NCBI GenBank assembly: GCA_028696435.1
Contig: JAQVHC010000034.1
Location: 1 to 12,138, forward strand
DNA from: Actinomycetota bacterium
GTDB taxonomy: Bacteria > Actinomycetota > Humimicrobiia > Humimicrobiales > Humimicrobiaceae
Length of the DNA stretch: 12,138 nt
Reading direction: 5' to 3'
In this document: piece by piece, positions 1 to 5,491 of the stretch
Layout: each line of letters starts with the position of its first letter
Numbering within the stretch: the stretch's first letter is position 1
Made by a program: the position numbers and the translations under genes
Notes under the pieces: model-generated
The model's database searches: none
What the model was told of the DNA's origin: nothing
What the model saw: the letters and a program-made list of their open reading frames with translations, nothing else

Positions 1-127
1 ATTTTACAACGAGAAATTTATGTAGTCAAGTAGAGAATTGACTTCCGTAAATTATTTGTTTGCATGCTTTCTTTATAATATTTTTCAATATTTTTTTATA
101 AAAAATATATTATTAAATGATTATAAA

Positions 128-160
128 ATACTGGTTATAAACTCATTATCATACTGGTTA
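128..160. repeat. 10-bp direct repeat ATACTGGTTA, two copies
   Basis: ATACTGGTTA occurs at 128-137 and again at 151-160. The starts are 23 bp apart, about two helical turns. Both copies sit in otherwise nearly pure A/T sequence upstream of the phosphoesterase-cpgS-pgk2 operon, so they could be paired operator half-sites. No regulator can be named, and chance recurrence is possible. Confidence 0.4.
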
Positions 161-184
161 AATAATCTTTATTTATAAAAAAGT

Positions 185-211
185 AATAAACATGCAATAA
201 ACATGCAATAA
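185..211. repeat. Short tandem repeat, 11-bp unit AATAAACATGC
   Basis: The unit AATAAACATGC is present at 185-195 and 196-206 and continues as AATAA, giving about 2.4 copies. It lies about 100 bp before the chosen start of the phosphoesterase. Another GCATGC core lies at 62-67. It may be replication slippage or a binding site; the sequence does not decide. Confidence 0.45.
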
Positions 212-305
212 TTATATTATATTGTGCTTTACTTTTTCTTTTTATAAAATTGAGGAAATAAAACTTTTATGTTATAAATTAAGGAACTATCATGGAAGGG
301 AAATA

Positions 306-1106
306 ATGGCAGAGAAAATTGGGGAAACAGTAATAGTACAGATATCTGATATTCATGTAGGAGAAGTGCATTTTGTGCCAAGCTTGCTTACCAGGTGCAT
401 TGATGAAATAAATGAACTCGGGCCTGATATAGTTATAATAACTGGAGACCTTACTGCCAATGGTTTCCGGATGGAGTATGATACCGTAAAGAATTACCTC
501 TCACCTATAAAATGCAAAAATATTATTGTTCAACTGGGAAATCATGATTCCAGGAATGTAGGATATATACATTTTGAAGATATTTTTGGAGATAGATATA
601 TTTCATTCAATGACAACAGAGTAGCTATTGTTGCTGCTGATTCGACCGAGCCAGATATTGATAATGGACAGATAGGAAGAGAGCATTATGAATGGATTAA
701 AAATGAGTTCAGTAAATGCAGCGAAGATACTTTTAAAATATTTGCCATGCACCATCATCTGGTATCAATTCCTAATACAGGCAGGGAAAGAAATATTGTA
801 AATGATGCAGGTGATGTTTTAGAAACAATAGTGGATGCCGGAGTTGATATGGTTCTCTGTGGACATAAACACGTTCCATATTTATGGAGGGTAGAGGATA
901 TGCTTTTAGTAACAGCAGGAACAGTTTCCTGCTTAAGACTGAGAGGAAAGATTGAGCCAAGTTATAATATTATCTATGTCAGGGATAAAGAAATAGATAT
1001 ATACAGAAGGTCACCTTTTGATAAGATTGAAAAAATAGTGGGCGTAGAGAGAAAGGAGAAAAAGAGTAAACTCTGTGATAAATTTATTAAAGAGAAAAAG
1101 CAATAA
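306..1106 (+). CDS. Calcineurin-like metallophosphoesterase (CpdA/class III phosphodiesterase type)
   Basis: This is a 266-residue cytoplasmic metallophosphoesterase with no signal peptide. The full dinuclear-metal motif set is present in order: SDIH (14-17), GD in TGDLT (47-48), GNHD (78-81), the HHH cluster at 149-151 and GHKH (186-189). Family members hydrolyse cyclic nucleotides, nucleotides or other phosphoesters. The ATG at 306 is preferred because GGAAGGG lies 5-6 bases upstream (294-300) and the motif region starts soon after it; an in-frame ATG at 222 adds a non-conserved 28-residue extension. The 3' end overlaps cpgS by 32 bp, which suggests co-translation. Linkage to cDPG synthesis suggests a role in hydrolysing cDPG or 2,3-diphosphoglycerate. 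That is inference; the motifs define the chemistry but not the substrate. Confidence 0.88.
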   Translation: MAEKIGETVIVQISDIHVGEVHFVPSLLTRCIDEINELGPDIVIITGDLTANGFRMEYDTVKNYLSPIKCKNIIVQLGNHDSRNVGYIHFEDIFGDRYISFNDNRVAIVAADSTEPDIDNGQIGREHYEWIKNEFSKCSEDTFKIFAMHHHLVSIPNTGRERNIVNDAGDVLETIVDAGVDMVLCGHKHVPYLWRVEDMLLVTAGTVSCLRLRGKIEPSYNIIYVRDKEIDIYRRSPFDKIEKIVGVERKEKKSKLCDKFIKEKKQ

Positions 1107-2457
1107 GGATAAAGACCTTGTTGCATTGATTGATGGGGAGCATTATCCCCAGGTAACCCGTGATGCAATTTCGGAACTTAAAAGAATCTATAAAGGTAAT
1201 TTTAAAGGTATAATTTTTCTTGGGGGAACAGAAAAATTATCAATCAAAAATATTGAAGGGTTTTTTGGCGACAGAGTTTATATGATTTCAAACATTGATA
1301 CCGATTTTAAAAAAGCCCTCGCTTATTTTAAGCCTGATATTGCCTATGACCTGAGTGATGAGCCGGTAGTAAATTATATTAACAGAATGAAAATAGCTTC
1401 ATATTGTCTTGCCAGTAAATGCAGTTATATGGGTCCGGATTTTTTATTTTCTTATGAGGAAAAAAATATTCACTGTAAAAAACCAACTTTGTCTATTATA
1501 GGTACGGGAAAAAGAATAGGAAAAACTGCAATTAGTTCTTATGTATCGAAAATATTTACAGACGAGGGCATCAATGTATGTGTGATAGCAATGGGCAGGG
1601 GTGGTCCTCGTGAACCGCAGGTAATAAGAGGCGATAGAATTGATATCACATCCGAGTACTTACTTGATATTAATAGCAGGGGTATGCATGCAAGCTCTGA
1701 TTATATAGAAGATGCTCTTACTAGCAGAGTAACTACAGTTGGTTGCAGAAGGTGCGGAGGAGGATTTGGAGGAAAAATTTTTATGTCAAATGTAAAGGAA
1801 GGTATAAAAATTGCAGAAAAATTAAATCCCGACCTTGTAATAGTTGAGGGAAGTGGTGCTTCAATTCCGGATGTGGAAACGGATTCATGTATTTGTGTGA
1901 TAAGTGCAGCCCAGAGCTGGGAAAACATAGTTGGTTATCTGGGTATATACAGGATAATATCTGCAAATTTAATAATATTAACCCAGTGTGAGGAACCTGC
2001 AGCGGATGGTGATAAAATAAATTTTCTTGAAGATAGGGTAAGAGAGATAAATCCGTGTGCTCCTATAATAAAAACAATTTTCAGACCCCAGCCTTTAGCT
2101 GATATAAGGGGGAAGAGGATATTTATGGCTATGACTGCAAGTACAGATATTGAACAAAAAATTAAAGAGTACATGGAGAATAATTTCAAATGCAGAATTC
2201 AAAAAATAAGTTTTAATTTAAGCAATAGAGAGAAACTAAAAATGGACCTCGAAAAAAACAGAGATTACGAAACTATATTGACGGAACTAAAGGCAGCTTC
2301 CGTTGATATTTTGACAGATTATGCACATAAAAATAAAAAAGAAGTGGTATATATGAATAATGCTCCTGTTATACTGGAAGGCGAAGATATTTTAAAGAAA
2401 GAATTAAAAAAACTATTCCAGAAGGAGAAAAAAAATAATGGATCCAAATACAAATAA
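1075..2457 (+). CDS. cpgS: Cyclic 2,3-diphosphoglycerate synthetase
   Basis: This 460-residue protein matches the cDPG synthetase family known from Methanothermus fervidus. The enzyme uses ATP to close the phosphoanhydride ring of 2,3-diphosphoglycerate, giving cDPG, ADP and phosphate. Visible marks are ALIDGEHYP near the N-terminus (17-25), a P-loop-like GTGKRIGKT (143-151), the glycine-rich MGRGGPREPQVI (173-184), a CRRCGGGFGG stretch (224-233) and VIVEGSGASIPD (255-266). Length is typical. The start is GTG: an in-frame TAG at 1045 leaves no other standard start upstream, and the family motif begins within about 17 residues. AAAGGAG (1052-1058) is unusually far away, with a small hairpin between. 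The gene overlaps both neighbours, the phosphoesterase by 32 bp and pgk2 by 20 bp. Product identity is confident; cDPG accumulation in this organism is inference. Confidence 0.88.
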   Translation: MINLLKRKSNKDKDLVALIDGEHYPQVTRDAISELKRIYKGNFKGIIFLGGTEKLSIKNIEGFFGDRVYMISNIDTDFKKALAYFKPDIAYDLSDEPVVNYINRMKIASYCLASKCSYMGPDFLFSYEEKNIHCKKPTLSIIGTGKRIGKTAISSYVSKIFTDEGINVCVIAMGRGGPREPQVIRGDRIDITSEYLLDINSRGMHASSDYIEDALTSRVTTVGCRRCGGGFGGKIFMSNVKEGIKIAEKLNPDLVIVEGSGASIPDVETDSCICVISAAQSWENIVGYLGIYRIISANLIILTQCEEPAADGDKINFLEDRVREINPCAPIIKTIFRPQPLADIRGKRIFMAMTASTDIEQKIKEYMENNFKCRIQKISFNLSNREKLKMDLEKNRDYETILTELKAASVDILTDYAHKNKKEVVYMNNAPVILEGEDILKKELKKLFQKEKKNNGSKYK

Positions 2458-3397
2458 AAATAAGACTGATTCCAGTGTTGTGATGATTTCTGATAAAAAA
2501 AGTGGGCTCCCTTTCTCAAAAGGAATACTTGCCTCATCTATTTCAGTAACCGGACTTGATACTCTGACTGCGTATAAAATTGCCAGTGAAATACAGGAAT
2601 ATTTCATTGAAAATAAAATTTATTCTCTGCCACTGAGCGAGTTAAGGGCTATAGCATTCAGGTTTGTAAAAGAAAGAGCCGGTCTTGAATATGCTGAAAG
2701 ATATCTTCTCTGGCAGTCTGTGGGCAAACTTGAAAAGCCAATCATAATACTTATCGGTGGCTCAACCGGTGTGGGAAAATCTACTATTGCCACTATAGTT
2801 GCCAGTAGATTAAATATAACGAGAGTAACTTCTACAGATGCTATTAGAGAAGTTATGAGGGCGTCAGTATCTGACAAATTAATCAGGCCTCTCAGAGGTT
2901 CTTCCTATAATGCATACAAAAACTTAACTCTCCCTCCTTCAGGGGTAGAACCGGTTATACTTGGTTTCAGAGAACAGGCGCTGGCAGTATGTGTGGGGGT
3001 AGACGCTATTATAAAGAGAAATATTGAAGAAAAATCGGACACTGTAATAGAAGGTGCTCATGTGGTTCCTGGCTATCTTAACCTTGAGGATTATTCATCC
3101 GGGGCAATAATACAGGAAATAGTTATATCTGTGCCGGATAAAAATATACATAAAGAGCACTTTACCAAAAGAACTATAGAAACTCAGGGTTCAAGGCCGA
3201 TGAGTAAATATATAAAACACCTTGACAAAATTGTCATGATTCAGAATTATATAGAAAAACTTGCAAGAGAGAATGACGTTCCGATAATTGAAAATTATAA
3301 TCTTGATAATGTGGTAAATGAAATACTTGAATTAATTCTCCAGAGGGTAAAAAATGAGTTTAGTAAAGTAGGCCCCGAATATACAAAAATTAGTTGA
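2438..3397 (+). CDS. pgk2: 2-phosphoglycerate kinase with N-terminal ATP-cone
   Basis: This 319-residue kinase phosphorylates 2-phosphoglycerate to 2,3-diphosphoglycerate, the substrate of the cDPG synthetase encoded just upstream. Residues about 14-95 look like an ATP-cone regulatory module, as in archaeal 2-phosphoglycerate kinases. Then comes a Walker A motif GGSTGVGKST (107-116), a STDAIREVMR segment (132-141) and VIEGAHVVPG (203-212), which is typical of this P-loop kinase family. GAAGGAG (2421-2427) lies 10 bases before the ATG, inside the end of cpgS, with a 20-bp overlap. The order phosphoesterase-cpgS-pgk2 makes a self-contained cDPG module. The sequence just after the stop remains protein-like in another frame (3372-3449), which raises the possibility of a frameshifted C-terminus. 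The kinase assignment is confident; the exact C-terminus less so. Confidence 0.88.
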   Translation: MDPNTNKNKTDSSVVMISDKKSGLPFSKGILASSISVTGLDTLTAYKIASEIQEYFIENKIYSLPLSELRAIAFRFVKERAGLEYAERYLLWQSVGKLEKPIIILIGGSTGVGKSTIATIVASRLNITRVTSTDAIREVMRASVSDKLIRPLRGSSYNAYKNLTLPPSGVEPVILGFREQALAVCVGVDAIIKRNIEEKSDTVIEGAHVVPGYLNLEDYSSGAIIQEIVISVPDKNIHKEHFTKRTIETQGSRPMSKYIKHLDKIVMIQNYIEKLARENDVPIIENYNLDNVVNEILELILQRVKNEFSKVGPEYTKIS

Positions 3398-3471
3398 CAG
3401 GTATGTAGAAGCACAGTATCCATCAAAATCCTTAAAAGGATGGTTGTAAAAAATAAGAAGAGTTTACGTAA

Positions 3472-3909
3472 TTAGTACCCACTGGTCTGTATAGAAAATT
3501 TTTTAGAAATTTTGTTTTCTCCATTTAAATAGACTTTTACAATATAATTTCCATCGGCATAAATACCATTTCTTTTTATAAGTGCAACCACTATTTTCCC
3601 GGAACCACTTCCTTCAGGTTTTATAGTATTTTCCTGAATTATTTCAGAAACACTATTTTTAGTTTTTTCCCATTTAACGTTTAGTTCGTCATCAACTGCA
3701 AGGTTTTTTACTTTAATTATAAGATATATATCAGGACCATCGCTTTTAAAGCTATAATCATCGTTCTGCAGGAATTCGCTAAAATCAGAATCTTTATTAT
3801 TGCTTAAGTGGATATTTTCAATTTCAGGGTTCTTTTGTAGAGTAGTTGTCAGGACTATTATTATAAGAACTGTAAGAATAAGTATAATGATTATATCTCT
3901 TTTTTTCAT
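3472..3909 (-). CDS. Small membrane-anchored extracytoplasmic protein, hypothetical
   Basis: I do not recognise a named family. The 145-residue protein starts MKKRD and then has one strongly hydrophobic segment (about 6-22), an uncleaved anchor or signal peptide with no lipobox. A polar, Asn/Asp-rich linker (25-55) follows, then a beta-rich region (58-141) with alternating hydrophobic strands. The ending, around GIYADGNYIVKVYLNG (115-130), resembles the closing strands of Ig-like or FN3-like domains ('G.Y.v.v.l.g'). It is therefore probably an anchored domain outside the membrane. It is convergent with pgk2 (74-bp gap) and divergent from the FmdB-type gene. A plausible minus-strand promoter lies at 3944-3973. 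No Shine-Dalgarno sequence is visible before the ATG. No function is proposed. Confidence 0.65.
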   Translation of the reverse strand: MKKRDIIIILILTVLIIIVLTTTLQKNPEIENIHLSNNKDSDFSEFLQNDDYSFKSDGPDIYLIIKVKNLAVDDELNVKWEKTKNSVSEIIQENTIKPEGSGSGKIVVALIKRNGIYADGNYIVKVYLNGENKISKKFSIQTSGY

Positions 3910-3943
3910 GCCATCAAAGAATAGAGAATCAAAATTAAAATTT

Positions 3944-3973
3944 ACTATAAAAGTATTTTCTTATATTAGTCAA
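3944..3973 (-). promoter_or_regulatory. Predicted sigma70-type promoter for the minus-strand hypothetical gene
   Basis: Read on the minus strand, TTGACT (3973-3968) is followed after 18 bp by TATAGT (3949-3944). That puts a start site near 3937, about 28 bases before the ATG at 3909. Its -35 box is part of a 9-bp inverted repeat shared with the opposite promoter. It fits the consensus well but is unproven. Confidence 0.5.
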
Positions 3974-4020
3974 AAAATAGCCACAAAATTATTAATAAAA
4001 TGATTAAAATATTTGACTAA
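3966..4020. promoter_or_regulatory. Inverted repeat TTAGTCAAA / TTTGACTAA covering both divergent -35 boxes
   Basis: TTAGTCAAA at 3966-3974 is the exact reverse complement of TTTGACTAA at 4012-4020, with centres 46 bp apart. Each arm contains the -35 hexamer TTGACT of one of two back-to-back promoters. Either both promoters simply use the same good -35 box, or the arms also serve as a divided operator that coordinates the pair. Confidence 0.5.
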
Positions 4021-4041
4021 AATCCTTAATTAATATATATT
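4013..4041 (+). promoter_or_regulatory. Predicted sigma70-type promoter for the FmdB-type gene
   Basis: TTGACT (4013-4018), a 17-bp spacer and TATATT (4036-4041) give five of six consensus matches in each box at ideal spacing. A start site near 4048 would give a leader of about 30 bases that includes the strong AAGGAGGGG ribosome site at 4059-4067. Confidence 0.6.
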
Positions 4042-4077
4042 TTCAAAATGATTTTATTAAGGAGGGGATTGGTATAA

Positions 4078-4410
4078 ATGCCTATATATAGCTATAAATG
4101 TAAAAAATGTGGTAAGGTTTTTGATAAATTTCAAAAATTTAATGAGAACGACGGGAGCAATAAGACACAATGTATCTATTGCAATTCTGATGCTGTCAGA
4201 GTGTTTTCTCCTGTGGGAATAATTTTTAAGGGTTCTGGTTTTTATACTACAGATTATAAGTCAAATTCGATGAATCTGAGCAGCAGTAGTGTGATTGCAG
4301 ATAAGGATAAAGAAGATAAAGAATTAAGCGATTCTGGAGTTAAAGCTCCCGGCAAAGAAGAGACCGGTAAAAAGGAATCTGACACTATTCAGGCTAAACC
4401 AGCCAAATAG
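4078..4410 (+). CDS. FmdB-family zinc-ribbon protein
   Basis: This 110-residue protein begins MPIYSYKCKKCG, the hallmark of the FmdB/CxxC-CxxC putative regulatory family. Cys8, Cys11, Cys32 and Cys35 form two CxxC knuckles expected to bind one zinc. The ribbon ends with the common FKGSGFYTTDY segment (about 50-60). The tail from about 62 to 110 is a Lys/Glu/Asp/Ser-rich, probably disordered stretch, also usual in the family. The family takes its name from the fmd operon of Methylophilus (formamide/amide uptake), but most members have no proven role, and no amidase or porin is nearby. A strong AAGGAGGGG site (4059-4067) lies 10 bases before the ATG, and a good promoter lies upstream. It appears monocistronic, followed by an A/T hairpin 23 bases after the stop. 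Confidence 0.9.
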   Translation: MPIYSYKCKKCGKVFDKFQKFNENDGSNKTQCIYCNSDAVRVFSPVGIIFKGSGFYTTDYKSNSMNLSSSSVIADKDKEDKELSDSGVKAPGKEETGKKESDTIQAKPAK

Positions 4411-4433
4411 TCTTATTATTAATAGTCCTGATT

Positions 4434-4470
4434 TTATTATAAATTTAATTTTTAATTAAATTTATAATAA
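4434..4470. terminator. Perfect 17-bp A/T-only hairpin downstream of the FmdB-type gene
   Basis: TTATTATAAATTTAATT (4434-4450) is exactly complementary to 4454-4470, leaving a three-base TTT loop. It begins 23 bases after the FmdB-type stop codon. The position suggests a transcript end or mRNA-stabilising stem, but the stem has no G-C pairs and no clear U-tract follows, so it is not a textbook intrinsic terminator. Confidence 0.4.
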
Positions 4471-4884
4471 TCATACTTATTAATACATCTCTGGGTTTAT
4501 ATTTATAATAATCTGTAAAATAATTAGATTATTATCTTTTATTATTTTTAATTCTTTTCTTGTTATAGTTCATTTATACTATTTATCAGTATTGTATATT
4601 TTAAACTTAAGGCTTATTATTGAAACATTATTGAGAAACATTATTAAAATAGTTAATAAAATAATTATTAATATCAGATAAGTTTTTAGTAAATTTGTTA
4701 TTAAAGTGCAGTGGCGTCCCGATGGTGTAAAAGTCCGACCTCACATAACCCGGGAGTAGCTGAAATAATAGATCTCTAGCTAACAGCAAAGTATAGTGTA
4801 AATTTTATTGGTTATACCTTTATTCTATGATAAAATTTTGCTATTGATAAAAAAATATAATAAAATTTTATTAATTTTATTTTA
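4471..4884. other. AT-rich intergenic gap with short repeats and a GC-richer island
   Basis: No gene is visible. GAAACATTATT occurs twice in near-tandem (4622-4632 and 4635-4645). Bases about 4706-4797 form an isolated GC-richer segment listed separately. A 16-bp perfect palindrome TAATAAAATTTTATTA lies at 4858-4873, just before the lipoprotein gene. Weak promoter candidates are TTGGTT (4808-4813), 17 bp, TAAAAT (4831-4836), and an unsupported TATAAT at 4856-4861. Confidence 0.5.
4706..4797 (+). ncRNA. Structured RNA segment resembling the 5' end of a group II intron (remnant)
   Basis: This roughly 90-base island is far richer in G+C than its surroundings. From 4711 it reads GTGGCGTCCCGATGGTGTAA and then AAGTC, which resembles the GTGCG-CCC-GAT-GGTGT-AAGTC layout at the 5' end of bacterial group II introns (Ll.LtrB type). 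Local pairing is visible: CCCG (4718-4721) with CGGG (4750-4753), and TAGCT (4757-4761) with AGCTA (4778-4782). The latter closes a stem of the ATAACCCGGGAG...CTAGCTAACAGC kind that I associate with domain I. No reverse transcriptase, domain V or 3' end follows, so it would be a truncated copy. It could instead be an unrelated structured leader RNA of the downstream genes. The match is from memory, not from a search. Confidence 0.42.
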
Positions 4885-5484
4885 ATGGATAAAAAGAATA
4901 TGATAATAAAAAAAATAAGCATAGTTTCTCTATTTTTTCTATTCACTTGTTTTTTGATAATAACTCTATTTTTTTCATCATGTCTTCCTGCTGCTGATGA
5001 AACAGAAACTTCATCAGGCCAGAGTATAGTTGTACCTGCAGAATATGATAGTAAAACTGAAAAAAACACTAAAGAAAGTGAGCCAATAGAGCCGATAGAG
5101 GATCTCGAGAGTTTTCTGGAAACTAAAGGTTTTCTGGAGGTACTAAATAGTTTTTATTATCCAGATTCTGATATTATAAAAGTAGAACAGGAAGAAATAG
5201 ATGGCAATTTATTTTATATTTTGATAGAAACAACAGATAATATTGAAAAAGTAAAAGAATTTTATAAAGATAAAAAAATTCAATCAATATGGAGCAGAGC
5301 AGTAATATATGAAGAAAGCGCAACTGATGTTGAAGATGAATTTCTTGAAGAAGAAAATGAACATATTCCTACCTATAAATTTACCTATAATAATAATGAC
5401 AAAAATAAAGTTGTAAATGTTCTGATTAAAGGCCTTGAGAAAAGCAGGACCAGAATCATGATTATTTGCTGGGACCTTCAGTGA
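4885..5484 (+). CDS. Putative lipoprotein of unknown function
   Basis: This 199-residue protein has a basic N-terminus (MDKKNMIIKK), a long hydrophobic segment (about 11-31) and FSSC ending at Cys33. That looks like a lipobox, although Phe at -3 is unusual. If it is processed, the mature protein is tethered outside the membrane, starting with a Ser/Thr/Glu-rich acidic linker (about 34-70). Residues about 72-198 form a mixed alpha/beta region with a DNIEKVKEFYKDKK helix and a final segment ending in MIICWDLQ, with no family I recognise. No Shine-Dalgarno sequence precedes the ATG, and an in-frame ATG at codon 6 is an alternative start. Its stop lies 7 bases before xseA, so it is probably co-transcribed with xseAB, without any obvious functional link. 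Confidence 0.7.
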   Translation: MDKKNMIIKKISIVSLFFLFTCFLIITLFFSSCLPAADETETSSGQSIVVPAEYDSKTEKNTKESEPIEPIEDLESFLETKGFLEVLNSFYYPDSDIIKVEQEEIDGNLFYILIETTDNIEKVKEFYKDKKIQSIWSRAVIYEESATDVEDEFLEEENEHIPTYKFTYNNNDKNKVVNVLIKGLEKSRTRIMIICWDLQ

Positions 5485-5491
5485 TTGACGA

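Larger units (their letters stand above)
1..305. other. AT-rich leader region upstream of the cDPG operon
   Basis: No convincing gene lies here. Bases 1-33 are open in one frame up to a TAG at 31-33 and could be the tail of an upstream gene, but ten codons are too few to judge. A perfect TATAAT lies at 74-79 without a convincing -35 box at 16-18 bp. Two short direct-repeat pairs are listed separately. The reading frame of the phosphoesterase stays open upstream to an ATG at 222, but that 28-residue extension looks like translated noncoding DNA. Confidence 0.5.

Noticed and set aside
1..33. Possible C-terminal end of an upstream gene
   Set aside because: Only ten codons are present, and other frames are equally open over this distance, so no call is possible.
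222..305. N-terminal extension of the phosphoesterase from the ATG at 222
   Set aside because: It has no ribosome site, an odd hydrophobic/aromatic composition and no family counterpart. The ATG at 306 has GGAAGGG just before it.
772..2607. Minus-strand open frames opposite the phosphoesterase, cpgS and the pgk2 start
   Set aside because: They are shadows of strongly supported plus-strand genes, with low-complexity translations and no ribosome sites.
3428..3441. Palindrome ATCCTTAAAAGGAT between the convergent genes as a terminator
   Set aside because: The stem is short with a tiny loop. There is no U-run on the plus strand and only TTTT on the minus strand, which is too weak to call.
3800..4003. 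Plus-strand open frame of 67 codons
   Set aside because: It runs antisense to the start of the membrane-anchored gene and across the divergent promoters. It has no ribosome site and no protein-like pattern beyond the shadow of the hydrophobic segment.
4706..4797. tRNA or a common riboswitch (cobalamin, c-di-GMP) for the GC-richer island
   Set aside because: No cloverleaf, acceptor CCA or known riboswitch core motif can be seen. A group II intron 5' end fits better.
4812..5069. Minus-strand 85-codon open frame over the lipoprotein start
   Set aside because: It is antisense to the signal-peptide region. Its hydrophobic stretch mirrors A/T-rich DNA, and it has no start context.
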